A stretch of 6,785 nucleotides of DNA from Chloroflexota bacterium (lineage in GTDB: Bacteria > Chloroflexota > UBA6077 > JACCZL01). The position numbers and the translations under genes are program-made. The stretch lies in contig JACCZL010000873.1 of the NCBI GenBank assembly GCA_013695975.1, positions 1 through 6,785 of the forward strand, in the 5' to 3' direction. Positions 1-6,215 of the stretch are shown here, in pieces (positions within the stretch are counted from its first letter, which is position 1; each line of letters starts with the position of its first letter). The notes below the pieces were generated by a model. It was given only the letters and a program-made list of their open reading frames with translations, had not been told where the DNA came from and did no database searches.

Positions 1-689
1 TCCGCATGGACGCCCACGGCTCGACCTTTACGCTGGTGGCGCGCGGCGGCGCCTGGGCCGTTAAGACCCGCCTGCTCGGTCGATTCAACGTGGTCAACTG
101 GCTCGCGGCGACGGCCACCGCGCTCGAGCTGGGGGCGGAGCCGCGGCACGTGGTCCGGGCGGCGGCTGAGCTGGGGCCGGTCGACGGGCGGATGCAACGG
201 GTCGAGCGTGGACAGCCGTTTCTGGTGGTGGTCGACTTCTCGCACACGCCGCAGGCGCTCGAGAACGCCCTGCGGACCCTCCGCACCTACACCCCCGGCA
301 AGCTGATGGTCGTCTTCGGGCACGCCGGCGAGCGGGACGCCGCCAACCGCCCGGTCATGGGGGCGGTCGCGGCCAGGTTGGCGGACTTCTTCGTGCTGAG
401 CGCCGACGACCCGCTTCGCGAGGACCCCGGCGAGATCGCCGAGCAGATCGCGGGCGGCGCCCGCGCCCACGGCCAGCGCGACGGCGCCGACTTCCTCATC
501 GAGGTCGACCGCGCCACCGCGATCCGCACGCTCCTCCGCCGCGCCCGTCCGGGCGACACGATCCTGCTGGCCGGCAAGGGGCACGAACGACGAATGCTCG
601 TCGGCGACGAGCGCCTCCCCTGGAACGACCGAGAGGAAGCCGAACGGGCGCTTGCCGAACTGGGCTATGAGGGGAACAGTAGACGGTAG
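1..689 (+). CDS. murE: MurE-like UDP-N-acetylmuramyl-tripeptide synthetase, 3' part
   Basis: This is the C-terminal part of a cytoplasmic Mur ligase that adds the third, diamino residue to UDP-MurNAc-L-Ala-D-Glu in peptidoglycan synthesis. The reading frame is open at the left edge, so the true start lies outside the window and the ATG at 6 is probably internal. Visible family marks, in order, are the LLGRFNVVNWLAA segment of the central domain, the GRMQRV and DFSHTPQALE motifs (MurE usually DYAHTPDALE), VVFGHAGERDAANRP, and the C-terminal LLAGKGHE followed by a W/F-N-D-R-E motif. The DNPR motif typical of meso-diaminopimelate enzymes reads DDPL here (405-416), which argues for a different diamino acid, such as ornithine or lysine. 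The stop (687-689) and the last four residues (NSRR) lie at the start of a heptamer array, so the tail is repeat-derived. Family assignment is firm; amino-acid specificity is inferred. Confidence 0.93.
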   Translation, partial: RMDAHGSTFTLVARGGAWAVKTRLLGRFNVVNWLAATATALELGAEPRHVVRAAAELGPVDGRMQRVERGQPFLVVVDFSHTPQALENALRTLRTYTPGKLMVVFGHAGERDAANRPVMGAVAARLADFFVLSADDPLREDPGEIAEQIAGGARAHGQRDGADFLIEVDRATAIRTLLRRARPGDTILLAGKGHERRMLVGDERLPWNDREEAERALAELGYEGNSRR

Positions 690-711
690 GCGGTAGACGG
701 AAGGCGCAGGG
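677..711 (+). repeat. Degenerate heptamer array at the murE 3' end
   Basis: Five consecutive 7-base units read CAGTAGA, CGGTAGG, CGGTAGA, CGGAAGG, CGCAGGG, and a partial CAGGG follows. The consensus is close to CRGTAGR. It is the same family as the cleaner CAGTRGG array at 2481-2529. The murE stop codon TAG (687-689) is inside the second unit. Such short heptamer repeats resemble the short tandemly repeated repetitive sequences described in other bacteria; whether this one is transcribed or bound by anything cannot be told. Confidence 0.7.
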
Positions 712-754
712 CAGGGTTGATCTCCACCGTTGGCCGTCTTCCCATTCTTTGGGC

Positions 755-783
755 TTCTAGGAACCAGAGCGCTGTGGTACACT
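755..783 (+). promoter_or_regulatory. Possible promoter (-10 TACACT) for the J-like gene and thrB
   Basis: TACACT at 778-783 matches four of six bases of the TATAAT box and is preceded by TGTGG, which resembles an extended -10. No clear TTGACA lies 17 bases upstream (TTCTAG at 755-760). If used, transcription would begin near 790, downstream of the TTG at 730 and upstream of the GTG at 829. This favours the GTG as start of the next gene. The call is weak, made by eye only. Confidence 0.3.
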
Positions 784-828
784 CCCAGCAAGGGCTGTGC
801 GGGGGGACCCGGGCGCGGGTGGTGGGGC

Positions 829-1599
829 GTGTTCTTTCTTCGAAAGCCGAAGCGTAAGGCCGCCGTTCCCGCGGAGCCGGCTCTGCTCGCTCCCGATCCG
901 TCGCCCTCGCCGACGTACCAGCCGCTCGCCATCGCTCCGTTTGTCGACGACACGCCGGACGGGCTGCCCGGCGAGCCCGACCTGTACGGGATCCTCGGGG
1001 TCGACCCGCTCGCTTCCGACGACGTCATCCGCTACACCTATCGCCGCCGGGCGGCGGGACTGCACGAGCGTCGGTGGCGTCCATCCCAGGCCGTCCGCCG
1101 ACTCGCCGAGCTGAACGCCGCCTACGAGATCCTCGGCAAGCCCGACCGCCGGGCCGACTACGACCGCCGACGGGTCCGCCGCTCGTTCGTCCAGCCGAAC
1201 CTCAACGGCAGCGCGCGGATGACCACGGGGCACGGTCGCGGGCTCCCCTCCGGGCAGCGCCACGAGCGTCGCCGCTTGCGGGTCGGGCGGGCCGGTGGGC
1301 TCGTCGAGATTGTGGCCATCCTGACGGTCATCGCGCTGGCCTGGTATGTCGCGGCGACCCTCATGAGCGCCCCCGCGCTGGTCGACTTGTCGAAGGTAGT
1401 CGAGATCGGCGACTCGCTCGGGCTGACGACCAGACGGCGTGGACCCACGCCGACGCCCGCGACGGCGCCGACGCCGGTCGGATCGTTGCCAGCGGGGCTC
1501 CACCCGGGCGCCGCCCGCCTCGACCCGAGCGGCGAACCCCGCCTGGTCACCGACGCCGGCGGTGACTCGCATTCGGCGCTGGTGCTGTCCGCGCCCTGA
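829..1599 (+). CDS. Membrane-anchored J-domain-like protein with degenerate HPD motif
   Basis: From the GTG at 829 the product is 256 residues. Residues about 51-115 form a DnaJ-type J domain: DLYGILGVD opens helix I, a basic helix II (RYTYRRRAAG) follows, then helix III (LAELNAAYEIL) and the closing KPDRRADYDRRR. The HPD tripeptide that stimulates DnaK ATPase is replaced by HER (1063-1071), so ordinary co-chaperone activity is unlikely. A basic stretch (RRRLRVGR) precedes one membrane segment at about 157-181, which predicts the J-like domain inside the cell and a short Pro/Thr-rich tail outside. An in-frame TTG at 730 would add 33 residues that do not look coding and would overlap the candidate promoter, so I chose GTG 829, although its Shine-Dalgarno is poor. 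The stop is 1 nt before thrB, suggesting coupled translation. The cellular role is unknown. Confidence 0.8.
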   Translation: MFFLRKPKRKAAVPAEPALLAPDPSPSPTYQPLAIAPFVDDTPDGLPGEPDLYGILGVDPLASDDVIRYTYRRRAAGLHERRWRPSQAVRRLAELNAAYEILGKPDRRADYDRRRVRRSFVQPNLNGSARMTTGHGRGLPSGQRHERRRLRVGRAGGLVEIVAILTVIALAWYVAATLMSAPALVDLSKVVEIGDSLGLTTRRRGPTPTPATAPTPVGSLPAGLHPGAARLDPSGEPRLVTDAGGDSHSALVLSAP

Positions 1600-1600
1600 T

Positions 1601-2521
1601 GTGCTGACCGTCCGTGCGCCGGCCACCAGCGCCAATCTGGGGCCGGGCTTTGACTGTTTGAGTCTGGCGCTCGATCTCGGGAACGTCATTCGGGCCGAGC
1701 CGAGCCCGACTGTCATGGTCGAGGTTGTCGGCGAGGGGGCGGATGAGCTGCCGACCGACGCCAGCAACGAGGTGTACCGGGCGCTCTCGCGGGTGTTCGA
1801 GGCGCGCGGTGGGCTGCCGCCGCCGCTGCGGCTCCGCTGCGAAAACGCGGTCCCACTCGCGCGTGGCTTCGGGAGCAGCAGCGCCGCGCGGGCGAGCGGT
1901 CTCCTGCTCGGCAACCGCCTGCTCGGCGACCCCTTCTCCGTCGACGAGCTGCTGGAGCTTGGGGCCCGCATGGAGGGGCATCCCGACAACATCGTGGCCT
2001 GTCTCCTGGGTGGCGTTCGGGTGAGCGTGGCGACGGATCGGGGGATTCGGCACTGCTCCGTCGCGGTCCAGTCGCCCCCGTGCCTGGTGCTGTACGTCCC
2101 TGACGTGCGGATGGATACCCGGAGGGCCCGCGAGCTCCTGCCGCGCGAGGTCTCGCTGGAGGCGGCGGTTTACAACATCGGCCGCGCGGCCCTGCTGGTG
2201 GCCGCCCTGGCGAATGGCCGGACTGACCTGTTGCGGACGGCGACCGAGGACGCCCTCCACCAGCTCCCGCGCAGTCGGATGCTGCCGGCGATGCCCCGCT
2301 TGTTCGCGGCGGCGCTGGAGGCGGGCGCCTACGGGACCTTCCTGTCTGGCGCCGGCTCGTCGATCCTGGCCATGACCGGCGAAGGCGAGGCCCAGGCCGT
2401 AGCCGACGCCTTCGCCGCGACGGCGGCCCACGAAGGTGTCAGCGGCCGGGTCCTCCGCGCGTGCATCGCCGAACAGGGAGCAGTGGTCAGTGGTCAGTGG
2501 GCAGTGGGCAGTAGGCAGTAG
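1601..2521 (+). CDS. thrB: Homoserine kinase
   Basis: GHMP-family kinase that phosphorylates L-homoserine with ATP to O-phosphohomoserine, the substrate of threonine synthase; cytoplasmic. The N-terminal PATSANLGPGFDC (residues 7-19) is the family signature. The ATP loop reads PLARGFGSSSAA (85-96; more often PLARGLGSSAAA). EGHPDN (125-130) and the C-terminal SGAGSS motif (249-254) follow. The GTG at 1601 places the signature at the usual distance from the start and begins 1 nt after the upstream stop; the reading frame extends further upstream but that part is out-of-frame J-gene sequence. Length is 306 residues, normal for the family. The last 13 residues, from about A294, are encoded by the heptamer array and end at a TAG inside it; the native end was probably near residue 293. 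The gene sits directly before lysC, a related aspartate-family step; hom and thrC are not in the window. Confidence 0.94.
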   Translation: MLTVRAPATSANLGPGFDCLSLALDLGNVIRAEPSPTVMVEVVGEGADELPTDASNEVYRALSRVFEARGGLPPPLRLRCENAVPLARGFGSSSAARASGLLLGNRLLGDPFSVDELLELGARMEGHPDNIVACLLGGVRVSVATDRGIRHCSVAVQSPPCLVLYVPDVRMDTRRARELLPREVSLEAAVYNIGRAALLVAALANGRTDLLRTATEDALHQLPRSRMLPAMPRLFAAALEAGAYGTFLSGAGSSILAMTGEGEAQAVADAFAATAAHEGVSGRVLRACIAEQGAVVSGQWAVGSRQ

Positions 2522-2529
2522 GCAGTGGA
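2481..2529 (+). repeat. Seven-unit CAGTRGG heptamer array (left arm of hairpin)
   Basis: Seven uninterrupted 7-base units: CAGTGGT twice, CAGTGGG twice, CAGTAGG twice, then CAGTGGA. It starts inside the 3' end of thrB, supplies its stop (TAG, 2519-2521), and contains the GTG at 2525 from which the lysC frame can start. Because 7 is not a multiple of 3, successive TAG or GTG triplets fall in rotating frames. The array is inverted relative to the units at 2572-2605, so the two can pair across a 42-nt spacer in several registers. Confidence 0.9.
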
Positions 2530-3838
2530 GAGCAGAGAGTCGGTCGGGAATCGTGAGCAGCAGGGCGATCCCCCACTGCCCACGGGCCACTGCCCACTGC
2601 CCACTCGTCTGGTCGTGCAGAAATACGGCGGCACGTCGTTGGGCGATGCGGAGCGGGTGCGGCGGGCGGCTCGGCGGGTTGCCGAGACCGTCGAGGGTGG
2701 GACGCGGGTGGTGGTCGTGGTCTCGGCGATGGGCCAGACCACCGATGCACTGATCGCGCTCGCCCACCAGGTCGCCGACGAGCCCGACGAGCGCGAGCTG
2801 GACCACCTGGTTTCGACCGGCGAGCAGGTCTCCGCGAGCCTGCTGGCGATGGCCCTGCTCGACCTTGGCCGTCCGGCCGTCTCACTCACGGCCGGCCAGG
2901 CCGGGATCCGGACCGATCGCCTCTTCACCCGGGCGCGGATCACCGACATCCGCGCCGACCGGATCCGTCGCGAGCTGGAGCGGGGGGTCGTCGCGATCGT
3001 GACTGGCTTTCAGGGAGTGACCGAGGACGAGGACGTCACGACCCTCGGCCGCGGTGGCTCCGACACGACCGCCGTGGCCCTCGCGGCGGCGCTCGGGGCG
3101 GAACGCTGTGAGATCTACACCGACGTCGAGGGCATCTACACGGCCGACCCGAGACTGGTGCCGACTGCCTGCAAGCTCGACCGGATCTCCTACGCGGAGA
3201 TGCTAGAATTGGCCCAGCTCGGGGCGCGGGTGATGCACCCCCGGGCAGTCGAGCTGGGCGAGGTCTACGGCGTGCCGATCCTGGTCCGATCGAGCTTTTC
3301 CGAGGCCAGCGGCACGCTGATCGATCGGGGCGCGGCTGACGAGAGGACCGACAGCGTGGAAGTCCGCAAGCACGTCCGTGGCGTCGTCCACGACATCGAC
3401 GTGGCCAAGATTCGCATCATGGGCGTGCCAGACCGCCCGGGTTTGGCCTACGCGATCTTCTCGCCGCTGGCCGAGGCCGGCATCAGCGTGGACACGATCG
3501 TCCAGAACGCGAGCCTGGACGGCAAGACGGATCTGTCGTTCACCGTCGCCCGCGCCGACCGCCCCCGCGCGGTCAATCTCGTCGAGCAGCTCGTCCCCGA
3601 CATCGGCGCCGCCGGCCTCGACTACGCCGACAGCCTGGCCAAGGTGTCGGTCGTCGGGACCGGCATGCAGAGCGCGCCCGGCTATGCCGCGCGGATGTTC
3701 GGGGCGCTGGCCGCGGCCGACATCAACATCGACATGATCACCACCTCGGACATTCGGATCACCTGCCTGATCGACGCCGCCCGGGTCGAGCCGGCCCTGC
3801 GATCCCTCCACGCCGCCTTCGAGCTCGACCAGCCGTAG
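2525..3838 (+). CDS. lysC: Aspartate kinase with two C-terminal ACT domains
   Basis: Catalyses ATP-dependent phosphorylation of L-aspartate, the first step towards lysine, threonine and methionine. The kinase domain runs from LVVQKYGGTS through GFQGVTEDEDVTTLGRGGSD and TDVEGIYTADPR to the MHPRAVEL helix. Two ACT regulatory domains follow, the first starting near VAKIRIMGVPDRPG and the second near AKVSVVGTGMQS, ending in MITTSDIRI (often ISTSEIKI). These domains normally bind lysine and/or threonine as feedback inhibitors. The start is uncertain. GTG 2525, 3 nt after the thrB stop, keeps the complete first beta strand but adds about 28 array-encoded residues. GTG 2615 gives 407 residues, a normal length, but loses Leu-Val of the strand. 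A CTG at 2609 would fit the family best but is non-canonical. I list 2525 as the only standard start retaining the strand. An internal GTG (3356) may make a separate beta subunit. Confidence 0.93.
   Translation: MESRESVGNREQQGDPPLPTGHCPLPTRLVVQKYGGTSLGDAERVRRAARRVAETVEGGTRVVVVVSAMGQTTDALIALAHQVADEPDERELDHLVSTGEQVSASLLAMALLDLGRPAVSLTAGQAGIRTDRLFTRARITDIRADRIRRELERGVVAIVTGFQGVTEDEDVTTLGRGGSDTTAVALAAALGAERCEIYTDVEGIYTADPRLVPTACKLDRISYAEMLELAQLGARVMHPRAVELGEVYGVPILVRSSFSEASGTLIDRGAADERTDSVEVRKHVRGVVHDIDVAKIRIMGVPDRPGLAYAIFSPLAEAGISVDTIVQNASLDGKTDLSFTVARADRPRAVNLVEQLVPDIGAAGLDYADSLAKVSVVGTGMQSAPGYAARMFGALAAADINIDMITTSDIRITCLIDAARVEPALRSLHAAFELDQP
2572..2605 (-). repeat. Inverted heptamer array (right arm of hairpin)
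   Basis: Units on the + strand read CCCACTG, CCCACGG, GCCACTG, CCCACTG and a final CCCACT. These are reverse complements of CAGTGGG with two variant units. Together with 2481-2529 they form a long, slippable stem-loop that occupies the whole thrB-lysC junction. The array stops only 3 nt before the CTG that begins the conserved LVVQKYGG strand of aspartate kinase, and there is no purine-rich ribosome-binding site between them. Confidence 0.88.
3341..3358 (+). promoter_or_regulatory. Candidate internal ribosome-binding site and GTG start for an aspartokinase beta subunit
   Basis: GAGAGGA (3341-3347) lies 8 nt before an in-frame GTG (3356-3358) within lysC. Starting there gives a 160-residue protein consisting of the two ACT domains. 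In alpha2-beta2 aspartokinases (Corynebacterium, Bacillus) the beta subunit is made from an internal in-frame start at the same place, just before the first ACT domain. By my recollection of the Corynebacterium protein, the starts align within about one residue. Use of this site is inferred. Confidence 0.5.
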
Positions 3839-3873
3839 CCCGGATTCATCGGTGGCCGCGCGAGGCCGGCCCC

Positions 3874-3957
3874 AAGATGCTCATCCGGACCGCCAAGGTG
3901 ATCAAGGTGATCATCATTGTGCGCACGAGCATCTTCGCGTGGGATGATCCCCTTGGC
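3874..3957. other. Interleaved inverted and tandem repeats between convergent genes
   Basis: This lies between the lysC stop and the convergent hydrolase stop. AAGATGCTC (3874-3882) and GAGCATCTT (3927-3935) are perfect inverted repeats. AAGGTGATC occurs twice in tandem (3895-3903, 3904-3912). Both copies can pair with the single segment at 3943-3957 (GATGATCCCCTTGGC): 3892-3904 pairs with 3945-3957 (12 of 13), and 3903-3915 pairs with 3943-3955 (12 of 13). The stems cross the 9-bp pair, a pseudoknot-like order. GTGCGCAC (3919-3926) is a palindrome. No T-run typical of an intrinsic terminator is obvious. A bidirectional transcription end is the simplest role, but not shown. Confidence 0.6.
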
Positions 3958-3988
3958 CGGGTGGGCAAGCCTGGATAGACCCGGTCCT

Positions 3989-4789
3989 TTATGCACGCCC
4001 GCCCAGAAAGCCTCGGACCAGCTCGGCCGTCCGCTCCGGCTGTTCGACCTGGGGCAGGTGGGCGGCGCCGGGGATCAGCTCTAACCGGGCGTGTGGGATC
4101 AGCGCTCGGAAGTCGTCCCCGTAGCGGGGCGGGCAGATCGGGTCGTGCTCCCCCCAGACGAGCATCGTCAGCATGCTGACCCGGTGGAGGCGCTTGGCCA
4201 GGCCACGGTTCGGGATCGGCCAGAGGTATTTGGCGCTGGTCGCGAGCGACTTCGCCCGCTCGAGGTGGTAGGCGATCAGCTCGTCGCCCTCGGTCGGCGG
4301 GCGGGCCATTGCCACGGCGAGCGGGTGCTCCGGGTCGGCGAAGAGGGCAGCGGCCGTGGCGTCCGGTCCGTAGGTGAAAAAGTCGGGCACCAGGTGGGCC
4401 TCGTTCCAGAGGCCGAGCGGCGCGATCAGGACCAGCTTGGTGAAGCGCCGCGGCTGCACGGCCGCCAGCTCGGCGGCGATCATTCCGCCCAGCGAATGCC
4501 CGATCAGCGTGAGATCGTACAGCTCCAGCTCGTCGAGCAGGTCGAGCTGATAGTAGATCAGGTCCTGGAGGTCGAGCAGATGCTCGTTGCCGGTCGATTC
4601 GCCGAAGCCGGGGTGGCGTGGAGCGATCACCCGGTGCTCCGTCGCGAGCGCCCGCAAGAACGGCCCGCCCCCGTCCTCGAGCTCGACCGGCCAGGTGCCG
4701 TGCAGATAGAGCAGCGGCTGGCCGCTGCCGTGCTCGAGCAGGCTCGCGCTGAACATGTCGTTGCGGATCGAGATCTGACGTGCGTCCAT
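3989..4789 (-). CDS. Alpha/beta-fold hydrolase
   Basis: A 266-residue serine hydrolase of the alpha/beta fold, probably cytoplasmic as no signal peptide is seen. The oxyanion-hole HG is at residues 30-31 (LYLHGTW). The nucleophile elbow is GHSLGG with Ser99, the acid is Asp216 in WGEHDPICPP, and the base is His244 in GAAHLPQ, so the catalytic triad is complete. The ATG at 4789 overlaps the stop of the upstream oxidoreductase by one base (TGATG) and has GGAG 10 nt ahead, inside that gene; a longer in-frame extension upstream is just shadow of the neighbour. Esterase, lactonase, C-C hydrolase and epoxide hydrolase are all possible; the residue after the nucleophile (Leu, not Trp/Asp-type) argues against the classical Asp-nucleophile epoxide hydrolases and haloalkane dehalogenases. 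Tight coupling suggests it acts on the product of the oxidoreductase. Confidence 0.9.
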   Translation of the reverse strand: MDARQISIRNDMFSASLLEHGSGQPLLYLHGTWPVELEDGGGPFLRALATEHRVIAPRHPGFGESTGNEHLLDLQDLIYYQLDLLDELELYDLTLIGHSLGGMIAAELAAVQPRRFTKLVLIAPLGLWNEAHLVPDFFTYGPDATAAALFADPEHPLAVAMARPPTEGDELIAYHLERAKSLATSAKYLWPIPNRGLAKRLHRVSMLTMLVWGEHDPICPPRYGDDFRALIPHARLELIPGAAHLPQVEQPERTAELVRGFLGGRA

Positions 4790-6042
4790 CACCCGACCAC
4801 TCCGGCCGGTTCGGCCCGCCACCCGAGGACCGGCGCGGGCGCCTGCCGCTCGCGGAGCGGCTTCGGCCACCAGTGGTCCTCCCACTCCGACCAGATGTGG
4901 CGCAGGTTCGGCAGCACCCTGGTCGCGGTCAGCTCGATGTTGCGCATCGCCAGCTCGTGGGGGAGCGAGCCGAACTGGTTCAGGACCATCAGGTGGCCCA
5001 CTCGCAGGCTCCCGATCAGGTGCTCGAGCTGCTCGGTCACCTGGCTGGGGGTGCCGGCGACGATGTTCCCCTGCTCGAGCAGGTCCTTCCAGGTCAGATA
5101 GCTCGGGCGGTCGAAAGAGAGGCCGGTCGCGCCGAGCAGCCCGGCCTTGATCGTCTCGACGGTGCGGTAGCCGGGCGCATCGGCGAAGCCACGATAAATG
5201 TGGAGCATCTTGTTGTAGAAGTACTCGCCATGCGGCCCGTAGCGCTCCTCGACCTCGCTCGCACTCTCGCCGACCGCGACGAGCTGGAGGAAGCCGGCGT
5301 GGTACGGGTTCGGCTCGGCGTTCTTGGCCTCCATGCGCTTCCAGAAGCCGTCCAGCAGCAGCTTGCCGCGCTTGTACCCGGCGTAGGAGAGATAGGCGTA
5401 GAGATAGCCCTTGTCGATGGTCCAGTCCCAGGTCTCGATGCTGCCGCCACCGGGCACCCAGATCGGGGGGTGCGGCTGCTGGATCGGGCGCGGCCAGATG
5501 TTCACGTACCGCATCTTGGTAAACTGGCCGTCGAAGCTGAAGACTTCCGGGGTCGTCCAGGCCTTGACCACCAGCCCTTCGGCCTCGTAGTACTTGGCCC
5601 GCAGGGTGGCCGGGTTTTCGCCATAGGCGAAGTTGGTATCCATGCTGCTGCCGACCGGGAAGCCGGCTACCAGTCGGCCGCCGCTAATGCAGTCGAGCAT
5701 GGCGAACTCCTCGGCGACCCGGATCGGCGGGTTGTAGAGCGCCAGCGAGTTCCCCATCACCACGATGGCCGCGTTCTCGGTCCGGCGGGCGAGCGTGGCG
5801 GCCATGAGGTTGGGCGAGGGCATCATGCCGTAGCCGTTGTTGTGGTGCTCGTTGACGCAGACGCCGTCGTAGCCGAGGTGGGCCGCGTACTCCAGCTCGT
5901 CGAGCGTGTCATTGTACATCGTGTGCGCGCGGGCCGGATCGAACAGGTGGCTCGGGATGTCCACCCAGACGCTGTGGTAACGCTCCTTGAAGTCCGCCGG
6001 CAGCTCGCGGTAAGGCATCAGGTGGAACATCTCGAGCTTCAT
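4789..6042 (-). CDS. Luciferase-like (LLM class) flavin-dependent oxidoreductase
   Basis: A 417-residue TIM-barrel protein of the bacterial-luciferase superfamily, which uses reduced FMN or F420 for monooxygenation or hydride transfer. Family marks are GYDGVCVNEHHNNGYG with Glu-His-His at 65-67, the LDCISGGRLVAGFPVG segment (116-131), WPRPIQQPHPPIWVPGGG (183-200), and the late AGTPSQVTEQL helix (329-339). The ATG at 6042 is chosen because AGAAAGGG lies just upstream at ordinary distance and the barrel's first strand begins at once (MKLEMFHLMPY); the 52 upstream in-frame residues look non-coding. It is the first gene of a minus-strand pair with the hydrolase and diverges from the MaoC-type gene. 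The cofactor and substrate cannot be fixed from the sequence. A flavin-dependent oxygenation followed by hydrolysis (for example a type II Baeyer-Villiger reaction) would suit the pair but is inferred. Confidence 0.92.
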   Translation of the reverse strand: MKLEMFHLMPYRELPADFKERYHSVWVDIPSHLFDPARAHTMYNDTLDELEYAAHLGYDGVCVNEHHNNGYGMMPSPNLMAATLARRTENAAIVVMGNSLALYNPPIRVAEEFAMLDCISGGRLVAGFPVGSSMDTNFAYGENPATLRAKYYEAEGLVVKAWTTPEVFSFDGQFTKMRYVNIWPRPIQQPHPPIWVPGGGSIETWDWTIDKGYLYAYLSYAGYKRGKLLLDGFWKRMEAKNAEPNPYHAGFLQLVAVGESASEVEERYGPHGEYFYNKMLHIYRGFADAPGYRTVETIKAGLLGATGLSFDRPSYLTWKDLLEQGNIVAGTPSQVTEQLEHLIGSLRVGHLMVLNQFGSLPHELAMRNIELTATRVLPNLRHIWSEWEDHWWPKPLRERQAPAPVLGWRAEPAGVVG

Positions 6043-6215
6043 GCTGTGCCCTTTCTCATGGTGGTGGCGACGTGCCGGTCCGCCGGCCGCCCCCAGGCGA
6101 TCCCAACCCATCCATTCTGCCACGATCTCGGTCGCGCCGTTTGGAGGCCCATCCGAAGTGTGGTCGGCTCGACACGACCGGGTCCGCCACGGCATCATTG
6201 GGCGACGGAGAGAAG
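6043..6215. promoter_or_regulatory. Divergent intergenic region
   Basis: These 173 bases separate the minus-strand oxidoreductase and the plus-strand MaoC-type gene and must hold promoters for both unless transcription arrives from outside. On the minus strand TGGCAGAAT (CAGAAT at 6119-6114) resembles an extended -10 box, but no good -35 is visible. On the plus strand GGTCG (6162-6166) and CGACC (6175-6179) form a short inverted repeat that could be an operator. No regulator gene is adjacent. All of this is weak, by eye. Confidence 0.3.
6049..6056 (-). promoter_or_regulatory. Shine-Dalgarno that decides the oxidoreductase start
   Basis: On the minus strand the bases read AGAAAGGG, six bases before the ATG at 6042. 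No comparable site precedes the other in-frame ATGs upstream (codons 1, 2 and 30 of the longer frame). This supports the 417-residue product. Confidence 0.6.

Noticed and set aside
2481..2605. CRISPR array
   Set aside because: The repeat unit is only 7 bases with no spacers between units, the two halves are inverted, and no cas gene is present.
2481..2605. Intrinsic terminator or lysine riboswitch before lysC
   Set aside because: The hairpin has no T-run after it, and no conserved lysine-riboswitch features are visible; the sequence is almost wholly heptamer repeat.
757..2806. Long minus-strand open frames opposite the J-like gene and thrB (757-1992 and 1547-2806)
   Set aside because: They are Arg/Gly/Pro-rich, have no domain motifs, and mirror well-supported plus-strand genes.
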